From the NCBI RefSeq assembly GCF_003385115.1, contig NZ_QUNI01000018.1:1-58903 (forward strand): 58,903 nucleotides of DNA, given 5' to 3'. Under the pieces are notes generated by a model. The model had not been told where the DNA came from, ran no database searches, and saw only the letters and a program-made list of their open reading frames with translations. The position numbers were made by a program, and so were the translations under genes. Positions 44,677-52,163 of this stretch are shown here, in pieces (position 1 is the stretch's first letter; the number at the start of each line of letters is the position of its first letter). The DNA is from Flavobacterium aquicola. Its GTDB lineage: Bacteria > Bacteroidota > Bacteroidia > Flavobacteriales > Flavobacteriaceae.

Positions 44677-45684
44677 CTACCATTTTATAATCGCGCTCGC
44701 CCAGGTAAATCCACTCCCGAAAGCAGCTAAAACTACAGTATCCCCTGATTTTATCTTCCCTTGTTCCCAAGCTTCCGTCAAGGCAATCGGAATAGACGCA
44801 GCAGTTGTGTTTCCATATTTCTGAATATTATTGAACACCTGATTGTCTTCCAGACCGAATTTCTTTTGTATAAACTGCGAAATTCTCAAATTTGCCTGAT
44901 GCGGAATCAGCATATCGATATCGGAAACCTGCAGATTATTGGCTTCCAATCCTTCATTGATAACTTCGGCAAAACGAACCACTGCATTTTTAAACACAAA
45001 TTGTCCATTCATATAAGGAAAATAACTTTCGTCATCTGGATTATTATCGGCAATAATATCTGTTACCCATCGCGCGCCCATTCCCGGCGCAGTCAAAGCT
45101 AACTCTTCAGCATGAATTCCTTCTGAATGCAAATGTGTAGACAAAATACCTTTCGACAGATCTTCTTCCCTGCTCAAAACAGCCGCTCCTGCTCCATCTC
45201 CAAAAATAACTGAAACTCCTCTGCCCCGTGTTGTCATATCCAAACCTGTAGAATGAACTTCGGAACCAATTACTAGTATATTTTTATACATTCCTGTCTT
45301 GATATACTGGTCAGCAACTGAAATGGCATATACAAAACCCGAACATTGATTTCTCACATCCAGTGCTCCAACGGTTCTTAAACCTAAATCGCGCTGTACC
45401 AAAACGCCTGGTCCAGGAAAGTAATAATCGGGGCTTAATGTTGCAAATATGACAAAATCTATATCTTCGGGAACAACACCCGAACGCTCTATCGCAATTT
45501 TGGCCGCCTTAACTCCCATTGAAGTAGTAGTATCTTCACCTCGAATGATGTGTCTCCTTTCCTGAATCCCTGTTCTCTCTTGAATCCATTCGTCATTAGT
45601 ATCAATGATTTTGGACAAATCATCATTGGTCACTACATTATCTGGGACATAATATCCTAATCCTGTTATTTTTGAATGATACAT
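44677..45684 (-). CDS. fabH: Beta-ketoacyl-ACP synthase III
   Basis: FabH condenses a short acyl-CoA with malonyl-ACP to start fatty-acid synthesis. The 335-residue protein has the catalytic cysteine Cys114 in VRNQCSGFVYA, the histidine in LIPHQANLRIS and the asparagine in YGNTTAASIPIAL. The C-terminus is GSGFTWASAIIKW. It stands alone; no plsX or rpmF gene is adjacent in the window, so it may be a second FabH paralog. Confidence 0.94.
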   Translation of the reverse strand: MYHSKITGLGYYVPDNVVTNDDLSKIIDTNDEWIQERTGIQERRHIIRGEDTTTSMGVKAAKIAIERSGVVPEDIDFVIFATLSPDYYFPGPGVLVQRDLGLRTVGALDVRNQCSGFVYAISVADQYIKTGMYKNILVIGSEVHSTGLDMTTRGRGVSVIFGDGAGAAVLSREEDLSKGILSTHLHSEGIHAEELALTAPGMGARWVTDIIADNNPDDESYFPYMNGQFVFKNAVVRFAEVINEGLEANNLQVSDIDMLIPHQANLRISQFIQKKFGLEDNQVFNNIQKYGNTTAASIPIALTEAWEQGKIKSGDTVVLAAFGSGFTWASAIIKW

Positions 45685-45801
45685 ACTTTGTTATTTTATT
45701 AAAAATAGAACTCGCAATTTAAACATCTTTTAAAAAAGACGTTCACAATATCGTGTTTTTTTCGACATCAGCAGTTTTATTCCAAAACTATTTTCTATAG
45801 A

Positions 45802-46746
45802 TTAAATAATCCTCAATATTACTTCCTGATTAAATTCTAACGCGGTTTCATGCTCAAAGAAAATGACTCTTCTGTCGAAAACCGCTTTTATCAAGAAACG
45901 GCTTCCTTTAAAAAATGATTCTTTAACTACTGCTTTTATAGAACCCTGCGTATCGACTTTCAGCTGATGCGGGTATAATAAAACAATCTCATCTTCTCCT
46001 TCAATCGGCATTAGCTGCGATAATTTCAATTCATTCACTTCTCCAAAAAGGGAAGCAACATATTTATTCAGCGGATATTTATAAACATCAGCAGAAGGGC
46101 CTTTTTCCATAATTCGGCCTTGGTACAAAACAATAGTTTCATCAGAGAAAGAAAGAGCATCAGTACTGTCGTGAGTCGCTATGAAACAGGTGATTTCTTT
46201 TTTCTTTAAATAAGCAAAAAGATTTCTGCGGAGTGCATTTTTTCTAAAATTATCAATATGGCTGAAAGGTTCATCGAGTAACAGCACTTCTGGTTCCAAA
46301 GCCAAGACTCTGGCCAGAGCTACACGCTGCTGCTGTCCGCCACTCAACAGCTTTGCTTTGACATTAGCAAATTCTGTCATTTCGACCATTTCTAATAATT
46401 CCTGTATGCGCAGTTTTTTTAATGGCAGAAAACCATTAGAAAGAAACTTTCCAATATTTTCGGATACGGTTTCATAAGGCATTAGATCAAAATCCTGTGC
46501 CAGATATTTCATAAATGGCATTCCGGGAATCAGATTGTATTTAGGGCCTCGAACCTCCGTATCGTCATATATAATACGCCCTTGATTTAAGTCGTACATG
46601 CCATAAATCAGTTTTAAAAGGGTGCTTTTCCCGCAGCCACTTTCGCCAATAAGTGCAATATTCTGTCCTTTGGCAACGGTGAAGTCAACATTCTGAATAA
46701 TGATTTTTTCGGTATAGCCGAATGAAATATTTTGAACTTGAAGCAT
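45802..46746 (-). CDS. ABC transporter ATP-binding protein
   Basis: The 314-residue protein has one ATPase domain with Walker A GESGCGKST, the Q-loop region YLAQDFDLMPY, the signature LSGGQQQRVALAR, Walker B VLLLDEPFSHID and the switch histidine in IATHD. A C-terminal region of about 85 residues after PLNKYVASLFGEVN resembles the regulatory extension (TOBE-like) of PotA/FbpC-type importers for polyamines, iron or similar solutes. No permease or binding-protein gene is adjacent, so the transported substrate is unknown. Confidence 0.9.
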   Translation of the reverse strand: MLQVQNISFGYTEKIIIQNVDFTVAKGQNIALIGESGCGKSTLLKLIYGMYDLNQGRIIYDDTEVRGPKYNLIPGMPFMKYLAQDFDLMPYETVSENIGKFLSNGFLPLKKLRIQELLEMVEMTEFANVKAKLLSGGQQQRVALARVLALEPEVLLLDEPFSHIDNFRKNALRRNLFAYLKKKEITCFIATHDSTDALSFSDETIVLYQGRIMEKGPSADVYKYPLNKYVASLFGEVNELKLSQLMPIEGEDEIVLLYPHQLKVDTQGSIKAVVKESFFKGSRFLIKAVFDRRVIFFEHETALEFNQEVILRII

Positions 46747-46771
46747 TCTGTACTATTAAAATTTAGGATAA

Positions 46772-46779
46772 CAAAGATA
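46772..46779 (-). promoter_or_regulatory. -7 box (TATCTTTG) for the ABC ATPase gene
   Basis: On the minus strand this reads TATCTTTG, matching TAnnTTTG, 25 bases upstream of the start codon. Confidence 0.65.
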
Positions 46780-46822
46780 GTTTCTTTGTCCAAAAAAAAT
46801 AAGGTTATAATTCATTTATATC

Positions 46823-46858
46823 CAAAAAAAAACTGCTTTATAATAAAGCAGTTTTTTT
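46823..46858 (-). terminator. Terminator of the lipocalin-ompA operon
   Basis: AAAAAAACTGCTTTA (46826-46840) pairs perfectly with TAAAGCAGTTTTTTT (46844-46858) around a 3-base loop. Read on the minus strand it ends in a T-run, 19 bases after the ompA stop. Confidence 0.92.
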
Positions 46859-46876
46859 AACATTGTAACTTAATGA

Positions 46877-47560
46877 CTATTGTTTCTTTTTAGCATCTTC
46901 GATCATTTTAGCATTTGCAGTAATTGCAAATTCTACACGACGGTTTTGGCTTTGTCCTTCTTTAGTATCATTAGATGCAATAGGGTCGGCAATTCCATAA
47001 CCTGATGTTTTAAAACGGCTTGCTGCAAGTCCTTTTGATACCAGATATGTTTTTACAGATTCGGCTCTTTTTTGCGAAAGCGTTAAATTATAATCTGCTT
47101 TTCCTGTAGAATCTGTATATCCAAAAATCTCGATATTAGTATCGGCATACGAATTAAATACCGGGATTAGTTTATCTAAGTTAGCTTTGGCCTGAGCAGT
47201 CAATGTAGCTTTGTTTACATCAAAACGAACTGCATTTTCGTTAAGAGTCAAGTGAATTCCTTCTCCTACTCTTTCCACATCTGCACCAGGAAGTGCCTGA
47301 TCGATTTCACGGGCTTGTTTATCCATACTGTTCCCAATCAAGGCTCCAGTTCCTCCTCCTACAGCAGCACCAATAGCAGCACCGGCAGCAGTTCCAAGTT
47401 TAGTATTGTTTCCGATAATTGCTCCGATAACTCCTCCGGCAACAACACCAATTCCGGCACCTTTTTGAGTATTATTCGCGTTTTTTGTAGCCTCACATCC
47501 TGTAAACACCATGCTCAGCATGCATAATCCGCATAATCCTATAATTGCAATCTTTCTCAT
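46877..47560 (-). CDS. OmpA-family lipoprotein with glycine zipper
   Basis: The 227-residue protein has a lipoprotein signal with lipobox VFTGC (Cys22), then a glycine-zipper region (about residues 33-77; GAGIGVVAGGVIGAIIG and AAGAAIGAAVGGGTGALIG) and an OmpA C-terminal peptidoglycan-binding domain (about residues 105-215; FGYTDSTGKADYNLTLSQKRA, SGYGIADPIASNDTKEGQSQNRRVEF). It probably tethers the outer membrane to peptidoglycan. It follows the lipocalin-like gene by 18 bases. Confidence 0.93.
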   Translation of the reverse strand: MRKIAIIGLCGLCMLSMVFTGCEATKNANNTQKGAGIGVVAGGVIGAIIGNNTKLGTAAGAAIGAAVGGGTGALIGNSMDKQAREIDQALPGADVERVGEGIHLTLNENAVRFDVNKATLTAQAKANLDKLIPVFNSYADTNIEIFGYTDSTGKADYNLTLSQKRAESVKTYLVSKGLAASRFKTSGYGIADPIASNDTKEGQSQNRRVEFAITANAKMIEDAKKKQ

Positions 47561-47578
47561 CTTTTTTGTATTTATGTA

Positions 47579-48088
47579 TTAGTTAACTTTTTGGAAATGG
47601 TAAACAACATCTGTTGGATTGTTACCTACGCTTATTTTATCAACCAATTCAAATGAAGTTTCTGATTGATTTCTTACGGCAAGAACAAAACCTGTTTTTA
47701 CTTTTTTGGATTTCAATCCTTCGTCTAATATTTTCAAGACAAACTGCCCTTCTTTATTAATATACCAAGTAATTGCCGAAGTAAAAGCAGTACAGTTTGG
47801 ACTATTTAACGTCACATTTCCTTTATTATTATTGGAAATAAAATGCCAAGTACTTCCCACGAAACATTTTGAATCGGCGATATTAAAAGAATTCACTTTT
47901 ATATACTCAGATCCCGGATAGCTCACGCTAACAACCTGCCAATCTCCTTTTATTCCTACTTGCGAAGTCTTATCTAATTTTGTTGCAGGGGCATTAGATA
48001 CTGGCTCGGGAGTAGTGGGAGCTGTAGACCCAGACTTACATGCAAAAACCAAAATGGCCATAGTGCATATCAAAAGAATTTTTCTCAT
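47579..48088 (-). CDS. Lipocalin-like lipoprotein
   Basis: The open frame begins at 48142, but the ATG at 48088 gives a proper lipoprotein signal (MRKILLICTMAILVFACKSG, lipobox LVFAC), so 169 residues are called. The mature part is a beta-rich domain with the lipocalin-like pattern: IKGDWQVVSVSYPGSEYIKV, WHFISNNNKGNVTL, WYINKEGQFVLKIL, TSFELVDKI. It is co-transcribed with the OmpA lipoprotein. The pair is common in Flavobacteriaceae as envelope proteins. The minus-strand -7 box at 48117-48124 lies 28 bases upstream and supports this start. Confidence 0.85.
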   Translation of the reverse strand: MRKILLICTMAILVFACKSGSTAPTTPEPVSNAPATKLDKTSQVGIKGDWQVVSVSYPGSEYIKVNSFNIADSKCFVGSTWHFISNNNKGNVTLNSPNCTAFTSAITWYINKEGQFVLKILDEGLKSKKVKTGFVLAVRNQSETSFELVDKISVGNNPTDVVYHFQKVN

Positions 48089-48116
48089 TTTTTTAATTTT
48101 AAGATTAATTTGATTA

Positions 48117-48124
48117 CAAAGATA
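48117..48124 (-). promoter_or_regulatory. -7 box (TATCTTTG) for the lipocalin-ompA operon
   Basis: On the minus strand this reads TATCTTTG. It lies inside the longer open frame that extends to 48142, which argues that translation starts at 48088. Confidence 0.65.
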
Positions 48125-48257
48125 CGTATGAAATTCGTTCAAAATTATTTTTTTATTTATATAATTTGCTTACGGCGGTCTCCAGCAATATGGTATTTTT
48201 ATAACAAGCCAAAGGCAGGTTTAAAAGACAAGCTGCTGTACTGCATCACCTTATAAA

Positions 48258-48286
48258 ATAAAAAAAGCACTAATTACTCAGTGCTC
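48258..48286 (-). terminator. Terminator of the 48305 hypothetical gene
   Basis: AGCACT (48266-48271) pairs with AGTGCT (48280-48285), and the minus strand continues into a T-run. It lies about 20 bases after the stop codon. Confidence 0.8.
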
Positions 48287-48304
48287 TCATTTCGTTAAAT
48301 GCTG

Positions 48305-49000
48305 TTAAACTACGGGAGGTGCGGCCACCTCTGGAGTCTCTCCGGTCACGGTATTATAAATAACATAATCATTGTACTTGGCCACATCGCTGGTTTCCCA
48401 GATGCTGAGTCCTGTTGTGGTGTAGCTCATCAGCGTTTTGTAAATTATATTACCCGCTTCTACACGGTCTTCCTGCGTTATATCTCGATCCGCAATTTTT
48501 AACTGAAGGTCGATCATCAGCACTTCAAACTCATTACATAATTTAGTAATAGCTGTAAGCATGGCTGCTGTTAAACCATTTGGTGCCAATTCAGCTAATA
48601 ATAATGTCCCTACACGCACTACTCTTTTGGAAATAGTCACCAGCTCAGAATCCGATTGTTGTGAGAGTGCCTGAGTGCCAAATTTTTTATATTTAGCAGA
48701 TCCCACCGTATACTTTCGCTCCGCACGTGACATTACTGCTCGTATCGCAACCTTTAGCTGATCGGCTTTAGCATCTTTCGCAACGGTAACTCCCGTTTGG
48801 TCGCTTACCGCCTCAACATCGGTAATGGTATTGGAGAACACATTCACAGCCGTTTCCAAACTGGTTACTAAGGCAGCCGTAATCCCAAACGGGGTAAAAG
48901 AGGCAGCATCGCGACGCATAAAAGCAATTTTTTCTTTGGCCTTCGAAACCAAAGTAGCATCTGAGAAATTGTACGACCTAACTACTGACGGTTTTTTCAT
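48305..49000 (-). CDS. Hypothetical helical protein next to a 21-bp tandem repeat
   Basis: The 231-residue protein has no signal peptide or membrane helix and looks mostly alpha-helical. Two similar halves can be suspected: FTPFGITAALVTSLETAVNVFSN (about residues 36-58) and LAPNGLTAAMLTAITKLCNEF (about residues 136-156) align with a shared pattern of xPxGxTAAxxT followed by an amphipathic helix, suggesting an internal duplication. A basic region (RAVMSRAERKYTVGSAKYKKFG) lies between. No family could be named. It ends in a proline/alanine-rich tail. The 21-bp tandem repeat begins about 94 bases upstream of its start. Confidence 0.7.
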   Translation of the reverse strand: MKKPSVVRSYNFSDATLVSKAKEKIAFMRRDAASFTPFGITAALVTSLETAVNVFSNTITDVEAVSDQTGVTVAKDAKADQLKVAIRAVMSRAERKYTVGSAKYKKFGTQALSQQSDSELVTISKRVVRVGTLLLAELAPNGLTAAMLTAITKLCNEFEVLMIDLQLKIADRDITQEDRVEAGNIIYKTLMSYTTTGLSIWETSDVAKYNDYVIYNTVTGETPEVAAPPVV

Positions 49001-49093
49001 AATTATAATTTTATATTTAAAAGTTAATACTTACAAATGTATCAAAATATCAATATGTTTTACATTAAATATAAAAAAAGTACTACTTTATAT
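49001..49093. other. Intergenic spacer upstream of the 48305 gene
   Basis: AT-rich spacer between the start of the minus-strand hypothetical gene and the tandem repeat. No clear TAnnTTTG box was recognised for the minus strand. Confidence 0.4.
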
Positions 49094-49303
49094 AAATCCA
49101 AAGCGTTCAGAACCAAGCGAAAAGCACTAAGAAGCTAAATTGTAGCATTCAGATGTGCAAAATTACTTTTCAGATGACCAAATTTATCATTCAGAAGACC
49201 GCATCAGGCATTCCGAAGATTGTATCAGGCGTTCAGAAGTATATTTCAGGCGTTCCGAAGCATGCATCAGGCATTCCGAAGCTCGTATCAGGGCATTATT
49301 TTT
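49094..49303. repeat. 21-bp tandem repeat, about ten copies, decaying to the left
   Basis: Exact 21-base periodicity holds from 49094 to about 49303, with unit starts at 49094, 49115, 49136, 49157, 49178, 49199, 49220, 49241, 49262 and 49283. The core word is CATTCMGAAG (also GTTCMGAAG), with ATCAGG before it in the right-hand copies. The right-hand units are close to each other (for example GCATCAGGCATTCCGAAG at 49201 and again at 49264), whereas the left-hand units keep only the core. Because 21 is a multiple of three, several frames stay open, but no gene is called on it. Confidence 0.88.
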
Positions 49304-49483
49304 TCTTCTACTGCCCTATTTTACTGGGCGGAGCGTAAAAACAGCTGTAATGAACAAAAATTACGTTTTGTAGGTTTGTAACTATTATTTTCTATATTTG
49401 AGAAAAGAATAACGTGAGACGAATTTTCGTTAAGCCATCCGGTTTTGGGTGTTTATATGAATGTTTGTTTCGTATATAAGATA
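49304..49483. other. Spacer before the first cassette-like unit
   Basis: No gene was found here. TAACG and CGTTA flank a short segment at about 49409-49435. The sequence just left of the first cassette boundary (49484) does not match the repeat family, so this may be the end of an older unit or an attachment-like site; it cannot be decided from sequence alone. Confidence 0.35.
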
Positions 49484-50495
49484 GTTATGCACCATTTTAA
49501 AAAACAGAACTACATTGACAGACAGAAAAGAAGAAATACAAGTTTTATCTAAAGAGATATCCACCCAATTACACAAGTTAGAAGTAACATTTTGGGAAGT
49601 TTATGTTTATCCTGGAAATGATGAAGAATATTATGAAGATACAAATGGGCAATTACATTTTAATTATGAAAGAGAAGATAAAACAACTTGGCTATTTTAT
49701 GGAACTCGAGCACTGTTTTATAAAATTTGCCTATTTCTTGAATTGAAAAATGTTCCACTTTATTATAAAATGTTTATTGATAAATTTCAACTAATAATAA
49801 ATGATCAAAAAATAGTATGTAAAAGTCGAGGACCATTATATACTGATGATGAGCCATCAATGATAATTCACGATGAATTTAGAGAATTTTTACGTTCATT
49901 CCAAGAATTCAATATTGACTATTTTGAAAAACTTGAAGTAAATAAGCTTAAACAAATTTTAGAGAATACCAATCCAATATTGGCAAAAACAAAATCGAAA
50001 GTAACTAATGAAACTTCCATATATACACCTATTAAATGGTTTGTAGAAATAGTTTATCCAACCATGAGAAGTTTAGGTAAAGCTAGATTTATAAAAAAAT
50101 TCACCACTTATCATCCTGATATATTAATTCCCGAAATTAGTTCTGCGGTAGAATATAAGTATATTAGAAAAGGCGTAGGAATCTCAAACTATCTTGATCA
50201 AATCAAAACAGATGCTGACAGCTATGTCGGAGATCCTGAATATAAGTTCTTCTATGCTGTCGTTTATTTTGAAGATAAATCCGAAATAAATCCAGAAGGA
50301 TTCAGACAAGCAGTTGTCGAAAAAAAATTTCCTGAAAACTGGACTTTAATAGCGTTGTAAAAAAACGGTGCATAACAGCTACTACAACGGATTTGGGCAA
50401 TTGGCTTAATTTAAATATGGTTTTGTATTTGAATGATTTGGCAAATCCGAAGAATGGGCTTAATTTAGTAACAAACCCGCTGTAGTACCAGAACG
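49484..50495 (+). mobile_element. Cassette-like unit 1 with complementary ends
   Basis: The unit starts GTTATGCACCATTTT (49484-49498). Just after the gene's stop comes AAAACGGTGCATAAC (50362-50376), complementary to the start at 14 of 15 positions. In integrons the first bases of a cassette are complementary to the R'' box of its own attC in this way. The unit holds one gene with very little non-coding space, followed by repeat A. No integrase is present in the window. Confidence 0.6.
49515..50360 (+). CDS. Predicted PD-(D/E)XK nuclease, DpnII/MboI-like (UUG start)
   Basis: The 281-residue protein has a helical N-terminal region and a C-terminal nuclease-like core. HPDILIP (Asp202) and VEYKYIRKG (Glu213, Lys215) form a PD-x(n)-ExK site, followed by LDQIKTDADSYV and the strand KFFYAVVYFED, the order seen in the DpnII/MboI-like restriction endonuclease fold. 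A stand-alone defence or DNA-processing nuclease is inferred; no methyltransferase is adjacent. The TTG at 49515 starts the frame, since no ATG occurs before the N-terminal helices. Its stop lies 2 bases before the complementary end of the unit, typical of cassette genes. Confidence 0.68.
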   Translation: MTDRKEEIQVLSKEISTQLHKLEVTFWEVYVYPGNDEEYYEDTNGQLHFNYEREDKTTWLFYGTRALFYKICLFLELKNVPLYYKMFIDKFQLIINDQKIVCKSRGPLYTDDEPSMIIHDEFREFLRSFQEFNIDYFEKLEVNKLKQILENTNPILAKTKSKVTNETSIYTPIKWFVEIVYPTMRSLGKARFIKKFTTYHPDILIPEISSAVEYKYIRKGVGISNYLDQIKTDADSYVGDPEYKFFYAVVYFEDKSEINPEGFRQAVVEKKFPENWTLIAL

Positions 50496-50503
50496 TTAGC
50501 AGG
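50362..50503. repeat. attC-like intergenic repeat A
   Basis: This is the best-preserved copy. Left boundary GCATAAC (50370-50376), short spacer AGCT, then ACTACAACGG (50381-50390), which pairs with CCGCTGTAGT (50478-50487) at 9 of 10 positions. Spacer ACCAGAAC then leads to the right boundary GTTAGC (50495-50500). Two arms separated by unequal unpaired spacers, inside AAC...GTT boundaries, is the layout of an attC site folded as single-stranded DNA. The central part contains GTTTTGTATTTGAATGATTTG. Confidence 0.65.
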
Positions 50504-51020
50504 CATTGTAGCCGAAAATGAGATTATGAAAAAAACAATATATAAATACCTATTATTTATATTCATTTTAGGTTTAATATCTTTATTTGTCATAGGTTAC
50601 CTATATAAAAAAGAAATTAATAAAAACAGAATGACAACAGTTTGTCAGTTTGTTTCTTGTAAAGAATTTCCAAAAACTTCAAGTAGTTATTTCAAGTATT
50701 ATGTAAATGGAAAAGTTTATAAGGAAAACTATGGACAGTGTCCACCAAACTACGAAAGCAAAATTGGAAAATATTTTATTTTACACTATTCAAATTTAGA
50801 CCCTGAAAAAATAACAGTAGATTTTTCAGATGAAGTGACAGACACTGAAAAAATTTTTGGTGCAGGTTTTAAAACAAACGAATAAAAAACAACGCCTGCT
50901 AACAGCCACTACAACGGATTTGGGTATTGGGTTTAATGGAAAGATGGTTTTGTATTTGAATGATTTGGCAAACCCGAAGAATGGGCATCTTTAATCCCAA
51001 ACTGCTTGTAGCGCGAGAAC
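50495..51020 (+). mobile_element. Cassette-like unit 2 with complementary ends
   Basis: The unit starts GTTAGCAGGCATTGT (50495-50509). Just after the gene's stop comes ACAACGCCTGCTAAC (50889-50903), complementary at 14 of 15 positions. The paired sequence differs completely from that of unit 1, as expected when each cassette carries its own boundary sequence. Confidence 0.6.
50526..50885 (+). CDS. Small membrane-anchored protein with periplasmic domain
   Basis: The 119-residue protein has one N-terminal membrane helix (about residues 8-27, YLLFIFILGLISLFVIGYLY) and then a small domain with strand-like segments (TTVCQFVSCKEF, SYFKYYVNGKVYKENYG, GKYFILHYSNLDPEKITVDF) and three cysteines (two in VCQFVSCKE and one in YGQCPP). 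The pattern resembles short membrane proteins of Bacteroidetes that carry a DUF3592-like beta domain, but no firm family can be given. It is the sole gene of cassette-like unit 2. Confidence 0.65.
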   Translation: MKKTIYKYLLFIFILGLISLFVIGYLYKKEINKNRMTTVCQFVSCKEFPKTSSSYFKYYVNGKVYKENYGQCPPNYESKIGKYFILHYSNLDPEKITVDFSDEVTDTEKIFGAGFKTNE

Positions 51021-51030
51021 ATTGTCAGCT
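50889..51030. repeat. attC-like intergenic repeat B
   Basis: Left boundary GCTAAC (50898-50903), then ACTACAACGGATTTGGG (50908-50924), which forms an inverted repeat with CCCAAACTGCTTGTAG (50997-51012), 12 of 16 positions pairing. The right end GAGAACATTGTC replaces the GAACGTTAGC of copy A. The centre (GGTTTTGTATTTGAATGATT at 50945-50964) is nearly identical to copy A. Confidence 0.65.
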
Positions 51031-51050
51031 ATATCAAAAAAAAAAACGGT

Positions 51051-51530
51051 ATGAAATTAAAAATAGTATTAATAATTATCGCTGTGATATTCATGTCGAG
51101 TTGTACATTAATTCCTTGTAGCTCTACAGCGGGCTTAACTGATTTGGATAATAAAGTTTCAAAAAAAGAATTAATTGGCAACTATGAACTTGATGATTGG
51201 ACAAAAAAATTAATTCCAGAACTGAAGAATTCAAACAGTAAACTATCAATAAAGAAAAACGGACAGATTGAGATAACAAATATTCCAACTGCGGTTTTTA
51301 ATGATTTCTTGCATGGTGAAAGAATAATTGATAAAGCAAACGGAACTTGGAAATTCCCACAGAAATCGGATGCTAACGAAATAATAACAAAAATGATTTT
51401 TAGCTTAGAATCTGAATCAAATAATACTGTTAGCTTCTGGAAAATTTTTTCTCAAAATGGAAAACTTACAATCTTTATTGAATTTGGAGATCCAGATAAT
51501 TGTACTGCAGCAAGATTCATTAAAATATAA
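51051..51530 (+). CDS. Small lipoprotein on a cassette-like unit
   Basis: The 159-residue protein has a lipoprotein signal (MKLKIVLIIIAVIFMSSC, lipobox FMSSC, Cys18), then a domain with the pattern KKELIGNYELDDWTKKLIPE, SKLSIKKNGQIEITNIPTA, NGTWKFPQ and GKLTIFIEFGDPDNC. Proteins with this layout often carry a lipocalin or DUF-type beta sandwich, but no family is claimed. The stop codon is directly followed by repeat C. Confidence 0.65.
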   Translation: MKLKIVLIIIAVIFMSSCTLIPCSSTAGLTDLDNKVSKKELIGNYELDDWTKKLIPELKNSNSKLSIKKNGQIEITNIPTAVFNDFLHGERIIDKANGTWKFPQKSDANEIITKMIFSLESESNNTVSFWKIFSQNGKLTIFIEFGDPDNCTAARFIKI

Positions 51531-51640
51531 AGACACAGCTACTACAACGGATTTGGGCAATTGGCTTAATGGAATGATGGTTTTGTATTTGGATGATTTA
51601 GCAAATCCAAAGACATTAACTACAATATTCCCGATTTAAT
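51531..51640. repeat. attC-like intergenic repeat C, right end lost
   Basis: ACACAGCTACTACAACGG at 51533-51550 and GGTTTTGTATTTGGATGATTT at about 51579-51599 match copy A closely, then GCAAATCCAAAGA (51601-51613). The right arm and boundary found in copies A and B are missing or unrecognisable. Confidence 0.6.
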
Positions 51641-51677
51641 AAAGAAATAAATAACTTAAAAACAGAATATATAACTT

Positions 51678-52082
51678 ATGAAAAGAATATTATTACTTTC
51701 AATTTTTATTTTATCCTTCGCGAACTTAACAGCTCAAGAATCAAAAGAAGATCAGATTATTACTGCTATAGAATTGAAAGCTGACAAAATTATCCTGAAC
51801 AACAAAACAGCTTATAACTATAGCCGAAACGGAAATGATTTTCTAATTTCAAATCTTGATGGAAAAGAATTAATCAAAGGAAGTATAACTTCACACGGAA
51901 ACGGAAAATTTTCAAGTATAATTACTTTTATTACTTCTGGAAAAAAGTTCTCTAACGAAAAAATTATTGGCCGTCAAGAAATAATATTTGCTCTTTGTGA
52001 AAATAATGTCATTAAAGATAATTTTGAAATTGATGAGGCAAAATTGACGATGTTTTTTGAAAAATATAATGAACTAAAATAA
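51678..52082 (+). CDS. Small secreted hypothetical protein
   Basis: The 134-residue protein has a signal peptide (about residues 1-19, MKRILLLSIFILSFANLTAQ) and a mature domain with several strand-like segments (TAIELKADKIILNNKTAYNY, NDFLISNLDGKELIKGSI, KFSSIITFITSGKKF). No family was recognised. It lies in the same small-gene array after the truncated repeat C, with no clear repeat after its stop. Confidence 0.6.
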   Translation: MKRILLLSIFILSFANLTAQESKEDQIITAIELKADKIILNNKTAYNYSRNGNDFLISNLDGKELIKGSITSHGNGKFSSIITFITSGKKFSNEKIIGRQEIIFALCENNVIKDNFEIDEAKLTMFFEKYNELK

Positions 52083-52163
52083 ATATGCTGTCTCTAACTC
52101 GTAAAAACTAATACGAATAAATACGATTGGAAGAAAAATAAATTTTACTCTAACTCAAAATCA

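Noticed and set aside
48089..48142. N-terminal extension of the lipocalin-like lipoprotein
   Set aside because: The ATG at 48088 gives a standard lipoprotein signal, and the -7 promoter box at 48117-48124 lies within the extension.
49094..49303. CRISPR array
   Set aside because: The 21-base units follow one another without spacers and diverge progressively, so this is a tandem repeat. No cas genes are present.
49153..49373. Two overlapping plus-strand open frames across the tandem repeat
   Set aside because: They stay open only because 21 is a multiple of three and the unit has no stop. The heptad peptides are repeats of the DNA unit, and neither frame has a credible start context or a domain.
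49484..50376. Transposon terminal inverted repeats as explanation for the complementary unit ends
   Set aside because: Ends of units 1 and 2 differ in sequence, there is no transposase, and the units lie next to each other sharing a repeat family. Integron-type boundaries explain this better, although a transposon origin is not excluded.
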